A DNA stretch of 20,468 bases. Source: Pelargonium cotyledonis. Taxonomy: Eukaryota; Streptophyta; Magnoliopsida; Geraniales; Geraniaceae. The stretch covers positions 1 through 20,468 of the forward strand of contig JAYMTA010001349.1 of assembly GCA_036897625.1 (NCBI GenBank), given 5' to 3'. The notes below the pieces were generated by a model, which saw only the letters and a list, made by a program, of their open reading frames with translations, ran no database searches and had not been told where the DNA came from. The position numbers and the translations under genes were made by a program. Every line of letters starts with the position of its first letter. Position 1 is the first letter of the stretch. Below are positions 9,381 through 19,400 of the stretch, piece after piece.

Positions 9381-9443
9381 ATGTTGCCGGCGGTCACCAG
9401 GATTTCGCGCACAGAGACGACGAAGATCACTAGGCTGAGATAG
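9381..9443 (+). CDS. Upstream ORF in the MORN gene leader (20 codons)
   Basis: This is the only ATG between the inferred transcription start and the main ATG. It encodes MLPAVTRISRTETTKITRLR, then TAG at 9441-9443, 22 bases before the main start. Its context (G at -3, T at +4) is moderate, against the strong main context (G at -3, G at +4). Such leader ORFs usually lower translation of the main ORF and can be peptide-dependent if conserved. The peptide is basic and matches no family I recognise. The same frame is open upstream to 9030, but that part is promoter. It depends on transcription starting before 9381. Confidence 0.45.
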   Translation: MLPAVTRISRTETTKITRLR

Positions 9444-9465
9444 AAATTCGAACCCAGAGAGAGAA

Positions 9466-11609
9466 ATGGACGGCCAGTCGAAGCTGACCCGGACTCAGTC
9501 GTCGCTCCTCCGCTCCTCTCCGACCATCCGATCCTCCATCCAGAGCCTCTCCACCGTCCACGACGACGACCTCATCAGCCCCCACCACGACGACGCCCCG
9601 GAGGAGGAGAAGAAGAAGCGCGCCAAGCCGCACCACCACCGCTCCGGCTCGGCCCTCAAGACCCGCTCCGGCCGCCTCGGCTCAGTCCTCGCCATGTCCG
9701 CCTTTTTTCTCCTCACCCTGTTCTTCTTCTTCTTCTACATCCGGCGGGAGGAGATACCCACTTCCGAGAACCTCCTCCTGGCCCTGATTTTCGTGGCCGC
9801 GACCCTATTCTTCGCGAGCAAGAACAAGGCTCTGATTCAGCAAACCGCGGTGGCGACCAGGCAGGTTTGGCTCGAGAGCGCGCAAAGGCTCGGCCTTGGG
9901 CTCTCGCGGAGCAATGCGAAGCCGGTGAAGTGGTTCATTGGGGATTTCGCGGACGCGGCGAGGAAGGAGAAGGAGAAGGAGAAGCGGATAATCCGAGAAG
10001 GTGTGGAGTTCTACAGCAATGGCGATTTCTACGAGGGTGAGTTTCACAAAGGGCGGTGCAATGGGAGTGGGGTCTACAATTACTTCGGCCATGGGAGGTA
10101 CGAGGGTGACTGGATTGACGGCAGGGATGATGGGGATGGGATTGAGAGCTGGGCCAGAGGGAGCCGCTACCGGGGACAGTACCGGCAGGGTCTCCGGCAC
10201 GGGTTCGGGGTCTACAGGTTCTATACCGGTGATTCCTATGCCGGGGAGTGGTTTAATGGCCAGAGCCATGGCATTGGGGTCCAGACCTGCTCCGATGCTA
10301 GCTGCTATGTTGGGGAATTCAAGCATGGAGTCAAGCACGGCCTTGGCTGTTACCATTTCAGGTGAATTTCGTGGACTCTATATTTAGCTGTTCATGATTG
10401 ATGCTACAATCTAAGCAATTGTGAGCTTTTTTAACATTTGGGTTGGAGGAAAGGTGGAATCTTTAGACCATTTCTTCTGTGGGTTTTGTTATTGACTTCA
10501 TTTTTTCAATTGGGTTTGGTTACTATCTTTGGAATGTTAATGATTTAGTGAAACAAGAGTTGAATTTGTGTCTTTGGTGGTTTTGTTGGATAAAAACTTG
10601 GAGATGTAAGTTGAATCCTTGCTGGGGGAATTGACTGTAGACTATGTTCTTTGGATTCATTTTGAGCTATTAATTTCTGATCTGAGTTGATATGCTTGAT
10701 TGTTCTTTTGAGTATAATTACCTGTAGAATTTGGAAATTTTTAGCATTTCAAGATTTTAAACTTCCTAAAGCCCATCTGCTCCATAGGTGGAATCTTGAT
10801 TTATTTAATTGCTTTAGTTTTCTTACTAAAAGTTGTCATAATTATCCTTGTAACAGTTTAATTGTTATGCCTTAATGTCACCTTTAAAATTAATTGTGTT
10901 TTGGATGAATATTTGCTGATTGAAGAACTTAATGGGATGAGAAGTAGCTGATCAATTGATTAACTTCTTTATAGTCTTGACAGTTGGTTTATAATACATT
11001 TATGTATGTTGTTTATTTGTTTAATTGGGCAAGGAATCTATGGCTGGTTCTGGATCTGATGTTAATTATTATATTGGTGGAAAGACAGACTATAAACTGA
11101 TGAGAAGTTTTTGTAATTTAGGAATGGAGATAGATATGCTGGAGAATATTTTGGAGACAAAGTCCATGGTTTTGGTGTTTATCATTTTGCTAATGGCCAC
11201 TGTTACGAGGGATCATGGCATGAAGGTCGTAAACAAGGATATGGAATGTATACTTTCCGGAGTGGTGAATCTAGATGTGGCGAATGGGACGCCGGCACCC
11301 TTAAGACCCCTTTACCCCCACTAACCGATGCAGTTCTTCGGGCAGTTCAGGTACTTTATTTTCTTTGCTGTCTCTTTCAAAATTTCCCGTTACTAAGTCA
11401 TGCCAAAAGTATCTCATACTTTTGTTTCCTTGCTCGGTTGCCAATTCCAGGCTGCCAGAAGAACAGCAGAAAATGCTATTAACATCGGCCAGGTAGATGA
11501 ACAAGTAAACAAGTCGGTTGTTGCTGCTAACAGAGCTGCCACTGCTGCTAGAGTTGCTGCCGTCAAAGCTGTTCAGAACCGGATGGATGGCAAATTTTGC
11601 GACGTCTGA
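9466..11609 (+). CDS. MORN-repeat membrane protein (plant 'SET7/9-like' family), 3 exons, 427 aa
   Basis: Coding exons are 9466-10361, 11122-11350 and 11451-11609 (TGA 11607-11609). Introns are GT-AG, and the joins preserve frame (phase 2, then phase 0). The protein is 427 residues, close to the roughly 420 of the Arabidopsis relatives. Order: Ser/Thr-rich basic N-terminus with acidic patch and His/Lys stretch (1-70); membrane segment about 75-92 with six Phe in a row; second membrane segment about 103-117; linker with Lys/Glu-rich helix (165-177); seven 23-residue MORN units (188-210, 211-233, 234-256, 257-279, 280-302, 303-325, 326-348; pattern YEGEW..G..HG.G.Y....G) and a partial eighth (349-357); Ala-rich helical C-terminus (370-427). 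MORN repeats generally bind lipids or proteins at membranes, so a membrane-anchored scaffold is likely. Database names cite SET7/9 histone methyltransferase because that enzyme also has MORN repeats, but no SET domain exists here. Exon 1 is GC-rich. The ATG opens a conserved-looking start (MDGQSKLTRTQSSLLRSSP) in good context. The exact function is unknown. Confidence 0.93.
10362..11121 (+). other. Intron 1 of the MORN gene (760 bp)
   Basis: It begins GTGAAT after ...TTTCAG and ends TTTAG before GAATGGAGA. It is T-rich, as in plant introns, and splits the codon for Arg299 within the fifth MORN unit. Retained, it would add a stop at once (AGG TGA). Short open frames inside it are not genes. 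Confidence 0.9.
11351..11450 (+). other. Intron 2 of the MORN gene (100 bp)
   Basis: It begins GTACTT after ...GTTCAG and ends TTCCAG before GCTGCCAGA. Phase 0, separating the MORN region from the Ala-rich C-terminus. Confidence 0.9.
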
Positions 11610-11800
11610 GAGAGACTTTAGTGTTCCCTTCAAACTGTAAATTTTACTAATTTTATGCGTCTGGAAGATGGAACCCCGAGAAGCTAAAAGCTGATCGGAG
11701 GTTGAGAGAGTATGTTTGAGGTTTTTGCTGATCAATCACACTGTAACTTGTACATATACCAACCAATCTTGTATATGAATGGAAGATGAATTTTCAGGAG
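11610..11800 (+). other. 3' untranslated region of the MORN gene (approximate end)
   Basis: T-rich sequence after the stop with TGTAACTTGTACATATACC and TTGTATATGAATGG near 11743-11782, of the type plants use for 3'-end formation. No perfect AATAAA precedes an obvious site, so the end is estimated. Confidence 0.4.
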
Positions 11801-13120
11801 TTGTTTACACACAGTCTGTTTTTGTTGTTGGGTTGATGGAGCTCCATTATTATGTTTTGAGAGGTGCAATTAAGGGATGAAATGTTCCATACTAGCCTGT
11901 CCCTCTTGGCATTAACATGAACAGCAACAAATGGGTAGAAGATTGCAAAAAGTCTTATCTCAACTGTTTGATATGGTTGCTGAATATAGAATTCAATGAC
12001 TTGCCCAAAATTCATTCTGTTTTGAACCCATCAATAGCTTCATTGTCACTGTCAAGAATCAAGAGTCAAGGATCAAGATTGTAGCATTGGTCTTGACCTA
12101 GAACTCATCTTCAAATGCCATAAAATTGTTCCTTTGCAAGCAGAAGATTTCACATCCCAAAGATCATATCACATAAAGTGGACACTAGTGAGAAAGAGAG
12201 ATCTGATCTGATGACCATAACATTGCCCATGTCAGAAAACCCCTTCCCAGCAAATGGCCAACAAAACATGATCTATTGTTTATTTTGTACCAATGAACCA
12301 GTTGTGTTCAGAAATCAATCAAAAAAATTTTCCATTGCCATCAAGATTAGGTGGGTCAGTCAGATTGTCTCACAAACAGTATGTGACAAATGGCTGAATA
12401 CACAAATACATCAATCCAAAACCAAAACTCAAATAATTATTTGTTTAAAACAGTCAATTAAGTAAAATAAAAAACAGTAATAATGTTAGAGAAGCTGATG
12501 AGCCATGTGCCATCCTTGGAGAGTATAATTAAGATAATGTTGGCATGCAATCACATGATCATGACATGTTGTGGGTGGTGGTGTTGCTCTTGTCTCTCTG
12601 AAATAAAGAAACTACCTGCTGCAACTTTTCATGCATGTTTTGATCCAACAACACTACACACTGTTCTCTCCTATTTTATACCTAAAAAAATCCAAGAACT
12701 TTTTCTCTTTTGAATGACTTGAATTTTCTCATATCTATATTAATTGTTTGAGACTTCTTTTTTGTTTTATATTTAAGTAAATAGAACCAAGATTCAAAAT
12801 CAACCACTCCATCCACAGTCCACATGCAACCTCTGATAATAATAATAATTAAAAAGAGTAAAAAAAAAAAAGGTAAAATCACTGAGATTTATGCTAATAA
12901 ATTACACCTAATTGTTTATTGGGGTTTTATTGTAAATTGTGAAGAGGTTGGTTTCTTTTTTGACTAGTGAACCTATATGTTGTTGGTTTAAAGAATCCAA
13001 ACAGATGGGGATTTGTTAATTTGTAGGAGCTAAAGCTATCTTTATAGTTTAGCCTCATCAAAGACTGGTCCTCACCCTGCTGGCTACCAATCAATATGGT
13101 ATGTATGGATTGCTACTAGA
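11801..13120. other. Intergenic DNA downstream of the MORN gene
   Basis: Several open frames of 60-95 codons occur, but their translations are low-complexity and lack domains, and no splice-linked coding run is apparent. GC is low. No repeat boundary is recognised. Confidence 0.5.
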
Positions 13121-13183
13121 GAGAGATGAGAGATGAGAGATGAGAGATGAGAGATGAGAGATGAGAGATGAGAGATGAGAGAT
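13121..13183. repeat. Perfect heptamer microsatellite (GAGAGAT)9
   Basis: Nine uninterrupted 7-bp units, which suggests recent expansion. Confidence 0.95.
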
Positions 13184-14297
13184 GTGCATTAAAAATTCTT
13201 CCAATTATAAATAAAATAAAATAAAAAGACGATTACACGTATCTATATTGTATTTGACACATTTTGCATTTGAATATCTTAAATTATATTTTCTAATTTT
13301 TGAATACTCTGAATTATCACATTCCATTTTTCAATTATATTTAACTGAATATGACATTAGTTAGGTCATGTGCCCAACACATGATAAAAAAATTGAAATC
13401 GTAGAACTGTCATTCACCTTTCTCTTCATTAAGAACAAATTCATTAATAGTTCACTGAAAAATTCAAAAATTTTGCTGGAAACTTCAAAATATCACATCT
13501 GACAGCATGCGCTAGTCTCTCAAAAATAATATTATATTAGTAATTATTAAGTCTTGCAACATGTCCCTACCATTACAAATATAAAATCAACACTTGTAAT
13601 TATAAAAATGAAAGTAGGAGTATCAAAATTTGAAGCCATGTACATTTGGTCACCTTGGGGAGGGTCCAAAGATTGGACACAATACATAATTTTGGGTGGG
13701 GAGGTGGGAAAATTGAATAATAAATGGTGGGAAGAGACACTGGGTGCAAGGCAAGAGCATGATAGGAGTTGGGAGTAGATGGATTGGAGGCTGTGAAATC
13801 AAAAATGGTCAAAATGAAAAATTTGTTGGTGGGAATCCCCATAACTTGTTTGGTAACAACTTAAGGTTAGGTTACTACCAATTACCAAAAATACTAGTTT
13901 TATACAACTGTACTGCCACTAGTGCCTACCTCAGTAATGTGATTTTCTTATACCAAAAGATGCCAACAAGAGTACTATAATTTGCTTCATTTTCATTCAC
14001 TCCCACCAATTTTCACCATGCTATTGAATACATGTTATTGACATTACAACTCATATCACATACAGCATAGAGATGATTAAAGCTTAGAACATAAGCTCAA
14101 TTTTCATTTAAATTAGAAGAAGAATATAACTCAATTTGTTTTAATCAAGACGTGTGTAGGGATGACAATTGCACCCGAACTCGATGGTATGCCAATTATT
14201 TTGTTGATTATTTATTTTAGTCACAATATTTTTTTATTTATTTCCAGAGTAGTTTAAAATATGTTAAATATAATATATCTATCATAAATTGTGAATC
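13184..14297. other. AT-rich intergenic DNA
   Basis: No coding signal. A small perfect stem TCATGTG-CCCAA-CACATGA lies at 13366-13384. Short open frames at 13554-13980 show no recognisable protein. Confidence 0.5.
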
Positions 14298-14307
14298 TCA
14301 CGCTAGA

Positions 14308-14881
14308 TTTTTTTTGAGCTAAAAAAGAAAATAATATTATTGCATCAAATCATTCTTCAAGAGAATTACAATCACTAAATGGACTCGAAGGCAATCCAAC
14401 AACCAAAGGCTGACATAGAAATCGTAGACTAAGCATGCGCTCGAGTCACGAAATCGCAGACTCACTACTCTAAAAACAAAAATAAAAAAAACTACCCAAA
14501 ATGAATCGGATGTCTCTGGAAGCAAAATCAAAGGCACTGGCACACCAAAGCCTCCCTTTCGATCTGAATCAAGTGAGCCACTCCTCCGTCTCAAACTCTA
14601 ATGTGACGATAATAATCGCCTACACCTCCCGACCGGTGACATCCACTGCCGCACGAAACAACTAAAAAACTCAAACTTGCCATCATGACAAGAAATCCAA
14701 AACTCACAGTCTTGATAAGAAAGCTTGCTTTTTCCTCAGAAAGATCTGAGTTTATTCAATAAGAAAAGATTGAACCACCGCCGATAAAAAAAGACCGGCG
14801 GGGGTTCAATTAAAATTTGTTGACGAAGAACTAGAGGCGGCGGCTAGAGTTTTCAGAGATAAAAAGAAGAGTAGGCTTTTT
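14308..14881 (-). mobile_element. LINE-derived retroposon, minus strand, about 0.57 kb
   Basis: The plus strand begins with a T run (14308-14315), the A tail on the minus strand. It is preceded on that strand by GATTTGATGCAATAATATTA...TTAGCTC, which resembles the tail of the element at 6555-8086 (TTGATTGATCAATAATAATCC...ATGCT plus A run). The minus-strand 5' part is GC-richer (CTCTAGCCGCCGCCTC), like plant LINE leaders. Flanks TCACGCTAGATTTT (14298-14311) and TCACGCCAAAATTT (14882-14895) match at 11 of 14 positions, a plausible decayed target-site duplication. No ORF1, endonuclease or RT motif is seen, so it is an internally deleted or non-autonomous copy. The 85-codon open frame at 14337-14594 has no recognised domain. 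Confidence 0.5.
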
Positions 14882-14895
14882 TCACGCCAAAATTT

Positions 14896-15178
14896 ATTAA
14901 AATCATGTCAAATTGTTAACAGTTTGATTTTAATTTAAATTACATAAATTTTTATATCATCTGTATTTAAAAATTATACAAAATTTAGAACAAGCATCAT
15001 TTAAGAAAAAAATATATTTGAAATAAAATTATTAATATGGGCTCTTCTTGTCAAAACAAATTAGTATAAAAATTTCAATACTATCAAGTGGTTAAGACCC
15101 TTTGTTCAAAAAAGGATTCATAAAAAATAATTCATATTTGATATGGATCTTGAAGTAATTGTTTACAATTAATATTTA
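14896..15178. other. AT-rich spacer
   Basis: Very AT-rich; nothing recognisable. Confidence 0.5.
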
Positions 15179-15480
15179 TAGGGATACAAGTTTTTTTAGT
15201 ACTCAAATTTTCACCGAATACTCAATATGGTACCCAAAGCTTTATTGTACCCAATTTAGTACACATATTATTAGTTCATATCCAATTGAGTGCATGCACT
15301 TTTATTTTATACCAAATGTAATGCATTCCGTTACCTCCCGTCAATTTGCCCGTTAAGTGGCGTAGACGTGAACATTTCTCTGTCTCGTTGAAAAAAATCG
15401 CTGACATGGACAATGACATGGGTGATGACGTGTACCTTTGACTGTTGAGGTGTATTTTTTTTTCTTAATTGGAATTCAAC
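15179..15480. mobile_element. Transposon-end-like repetitive sequence
   Basis: Phrases such as TAGTACTCAAATTTT, TATGGTACCCAAAGC, GTACCCAATTTAGTACAC and then CCGTTACCTCCCGTCAATTTGCCCGTTAAG followed by GACATGGACAATGACATGG are typical of termini of repetitive plant elements. I cannot find a matching inverted or direct partner in the window, so superfamily and extent are unknown. Confidence 0.3.
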
Positions 15481-15736
15481 AAAAAAAAAAAATAAATAAA
15501 TAAACAATAAACGAAAATCAAAACAAAAAACCAAAAATGTTTCTTCTTCACCATTAAAGAACATTTTCTCATCAGACAACCAATCTCCACAATTTGTAAC
15601 ACTTAATCCTCCATCAAAACCATATTAAACAATTTCGCTATATATATGACTTTATTTGCATAAACAAGAACAAATTTCTCAATGAACAAATTGAAACTTA
15701 CAAATAACAAAATGCAGATTTGACCTAGAACAGTGA

Positions 15737-15810
15737 ACAAATCTGAGTTCATTTTCACAAACAATGAACTAATTTGTTACAAATCTGAGTTCATTTTCAC
15801 AAAAAATGAA
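15737..15810. repeat. 32-bp direct repeat, 42-bp period, two copies
   Basis: 15737-15768 and 15779-15810 (begin ACAAATCTGAGTTC, end AATGAA) differ at one position. Confidence 0.85.
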
Positions 15811-16436
15811 AAATTTAACCAAACAATGAAATCGAAGAATACTTTTACACCAAAAAAACCCAAGCTCCGCCGGGATGTTGCTTTTGGGCTTAGAAATGGC
15901 GACGACGACGGTGGCTCGAAGCCAAGAACTCACCGGAATGAGAGAGCGGCTCTACGACCGAGACGCCGTCGGAGGGAGGCAAATCAGAGAACTCGTCGGT
16001 GGTTGTTTCACCTTCTTCATCAGCTTTGAAGCCGCCGGCGCCTGACCCTAGTAGAGATCAAGGCCGAGCTTGGTTCACCTGGAAGTCACCAGAAGCATAT
16101 CTGGTGGCCGCGTCGACCAGAGAGCAGGCAGTCGTCGACCATATCTATGAGTTGGAAAAGCGAGAGTGACAGCTCACTCTCCTTGGCTTTCATCCTCCAT
16201 CAAATCTGACTGGCGAGCATCTCTTTCTTCTCTGTCAACGTCGTCTATGTCTCTGTCATGCTCTCGCCGGAGACGGCTCCATTGGCCAGCGAATCGATCG
16301 ACGGCGGCGGCGGCATCGACTCTGCCCAATCTCAATGGTGCTCTATCTCTGGCATACTCTCGCTGGAGATGGCTTCGTTGGCCAACAAATCGACCGGCGG
16401 CGGCGGCATGGACTCTACCCAAAAGACCCAACTCCC
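15811..16436. other. GC-rich segment, possible captured or relic coding DNA
   Basis: GC content jumps here against AT-rich flanks. Open frames exist on both strands (for example plus 15733-16029 and 16166-16648, minus 16174-16431), giving Arg-, Ala- and Ser-rich translations without a domain I recognise. It holds a 96-bp duplication, listed separately. It lies just before the 5'-truncated LINE and after transposon-end-like DNA, so a captured gene fragment, a LINE leader or an exon relic are all possible. Confidence 0.35.
16258..16425. repeat. 96-bp-period tandem duplication in the GC-rich segment
   Basis: Copy one from 16258 (ATGCTCTCGCCGGAGACGG) recurs from 16354 (ATACTCTCGCTGGAGATGG), matching over about 70 bases through GGCGGCGGCGGCAT...GACTCT.CCCAA. 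Differences are mainly C/T and G/A, plus one 3-base indel, so the frame is kept (LSPETAPLASESIDGGGG against LSLEMASLANKSTGGGG). Confidence 0.8.
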
Positions 16437-16446
16437 AAAAAAATTA

Positions 16447-19400
16447 TAGTAAAATCATAAAGCTAAATCCAACCCCACATTGCAATAACTTAGGCCGATT
16501 CTTCTTTTTCTTCAAGAAACCAAATCTGATTCAATGCGTCTGGGAGATTTTTGAGCCATATGGTATCAAAGCTCTTTGGGTTCATGTTTCTCGAGCTCTA
16601 TTGGGAGGTCTGAAGGTATTACATGCGTTTGAGAACCAACTAGAATGATTGTCGAAACCTCATCTACGGATAGGTCTTTCATATTGATCCAAGGTAAATG
16701 GGTAGACCTCGATCAGCAAGTCACTTTCATAAACGTATACAGTCAAGTTAGCCTTCAAGACAAGACTGACTTATGGTCAAGACTTTTTCTCCTCATCTCA
16801 CCTATCGTCGTTCCGGTCATTGTGGGTGGGGACTTTAATGCCATTGATCTCCTTTTGCGAGTCTAGGTCCCTATCCATTTCAGAGGTAGAGGCTAGATCT
16901 GTTGCAATCTCAACCTTAGCCCATTTGACGGAAGCTCAAGCCTCTTTATGGCAACAAAAATCAAGACTCTCTTGGTTTAAAGACGGGGACAAGAGCACCC
17001 ATTTTTTCCACAAGGTGGCTGCCACTCGAAAGACCTGAAATCATATCGTCGGCCTTGCCATAATGGATGCTAGGTTAAAGACCCAACCTCAATCAAATGA
17101 AAACATCGCCGAAGAGAACTTCAAGTAGAGATTGACAAAATCGAGCCATCCATTACTGAAAGACCTTCCTTTAAGTCGTTTATCTCCCGCCCAAGTGAAC
17201 CTACTGGAGAAATCTTTTACAGAGGATGAGGTTTGGCTTTTTGTCAAAGATTGTGATGGAAATAAGGCATCGGGGCCTCATGGTTTCGATTTCTGCTTTA
17301 TTAAAACCTGTTGGCATATTATTAAGGACGATGTAATGCGTTTCTTAGTGGACTTTCAGGATCATGGCAGCATCGGTAAAGACATCAGTGATGCTTTCAT
17401 TCCACTTATACCAAAGTGCCCGAGCCCTCAGCGTATCGAAGACTATCGTCCTATTAGTCTCGTGTCTTCCATGTACAAGCTTCTGAAAAATATTTTGGCA
17501 TGCCGGCTCAAGGCAGTTCTCCCTCTCCTTATTAGTGATGTCCAATCCGCTTTCGACAAAAATAGGCAATTAATTGACAGAGTACTTATTGCTAATGAAG
17601 TTATTTTTTATCTGCGCCATCGTAAAGCAAATACGGCCATTGTCAAGCTCAATTTTTAGAAGGCTTTTGATAAGCTCCATTAGGGATTCCTAGATCATTA
17701 CATGTTCCAAATGGGGTTTGTGCTAGTTTGGCGTTTATAGATTCAAGGCTGCTTGGTTTCTTTTGTCTTGGTGCTCGTCAATGGATCACCTTCGAATAAG
17801 TTCCAAATCTCGTCGGGCGTGAAACAAGGGTTCCCAATCTCTCCTTTCCTCTTCATTCTTACTGTTGAAGCCCTTCACTTGCTTCTAGAGAAAGGTTGCA
17901 GCTCGAGTTTATTTGTAGGAGTTCGAATTGGGTGGAATAGCTATATATCTCATCTGTAGTTTACAGACAATACAATCATCTTTATGGACGCCCAAGTCGC
18001 TCATGCGCATAATTTGAAGAGCACACTCCAAATTTTTGTTATTGCGTCGGATCAAAAAGTCAGTTTCAGCAAATCAAGTGTACGGTACTTTGGTTCGTAA
18101 TCTGCCATGCAACAAAATCTAATGGTAGCATTGGGTTGTAAGGAGGGTTCTTTTCCGATGGTGAATTTGGGCTTCCCTCTTGGTTGCAACCCTAGGCTTG
18201 TTTCTACTTGGGACCCAATTCTAGCAAAATTCAAAAACAAGTTTGCTAGCTGGAAAGGGAAATATTTATATTTCGGGGGAAAGATTGTTTAATCAAAGCA
18301 GCCTTGTCAAGTTTACCCTTATTTTTCATGTCATTATTTAAAGCACCTGTTGCCGTCATTCGAGAGATGGAAAAAATCTAGAAATGTTTCCTATGGGCCG
18401 GATCCTCTAATCGCCTTCCTTTGTGTAAGGTTAAATGGAGCAAAGTTTGTCGCCTTAAATAATTCAACGGCCTTGGCATCCGTAACCTGGAATCTATGAA
18501 CTAATCGTTCCTCCCCTAATGGTGGTGGCAATTTTCCATAACTCGTGATTCATTGGGGAAGAAAGTCATTTGCTTGAAATACGGTTGGAATGTCTCCAAT
18601 TGGTATTTCGGTCTTACAGCTCACCCCCATCTCTCTCCGCCACTGATGCATATTCTGGATCTGCGTTTTACTACATCTTTCGCCTCTCTTCGATAACAAT
18701 GGTTTGCGGTGGGTTTTGGGTAAGGAGGATAGAGTCTGCTTTTGGCATGACGTATGGATTGGAGAAAACTCACTCAGTTTGGCTTACCCTAGGCTCTTCT
18801 CTTTGTCTATCAATAAGGATGGTCTAGTCGAAGAATTCTTCTCCAATGCTTGGGCTATCACTTACAGAAGAAAGCTTTTTGAATGGGAAAATCAAGCCCA
18901 CTTAGCCCTCATGCAAACCTTATCCCATATAAGACTACCTTCCTCATCCCCAGATAAAATCATTTGGACTCACTGCGGGAAGGGTATTTTCACTTTAAAC
19001 GCGTAGCTTCTCCTCTGTCCCTTGATCAGTCCGAGTCTGCAAGCCTCTCTTTCCTGTTCCAAACTCGTCTGGAAGTCTGTCATCTCCGAAAATTCAATGC
19101 TTTCTTTGACTTGCTGCTCTGGATTGTCTCCCAACAGCTTGCTATCTCGAGGACATGGGGCTTTGTATTCCTATAGTCAATTGTATTTTTAGCCACTGCT
19201 CCATTGCTTTTGAAGATACCACTCACGTTTTTCTTGAATGCCCCCACTCTCAGTGTATTTGGTCAAAAGTTTTGTCATGGTGGGGAGTGAGCACTGTCTT
19301 CCCGACATCCTTCTCTGATCTTCTTTCTTAATGGGGAAGTCTGCTCAACATCAAGTCCCGAAAAGCATGGGCGCAATTTGCCATATTACACTTTGGCACA

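Noticed and set aside
9030-9443. A 137-codon plus-strand open frame ending just before the MORN start
   Set aside because: It spans the G-box, TATA box and leader, has no domain, and only its last 20 codons could be translated as an upstream ORF.
9805-10356. A 183-codon minus-strand open frame opposite exon 1
   Set aside because: It is a shadow of the GC-rich, Gly-rich MORN codons. Its Pro/Ala/Val repeats mirror the sense repeats.
10001-10387. A 128-codon plus-strand open frame overlapping exon 1 in another frame
   Set aside because: Gly/Met/Ser-rich shadow of the MORN repeats with no family similarity.
11025-11324. A 99-codon plus-strand open frame over the end of intron 1 and exon 2
   Set aside because: It is in a different frame from the MORN coding sequence and crosses the splice acceptor; the exon 2 frame gives clear MORN units.
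12178-12713. Two adjacent short open frames downstream of the MORN gene
   Set aside because: Composition is that of AT-rich non-coding DNA; no domains, splice-consistent extension or promoter were seen.
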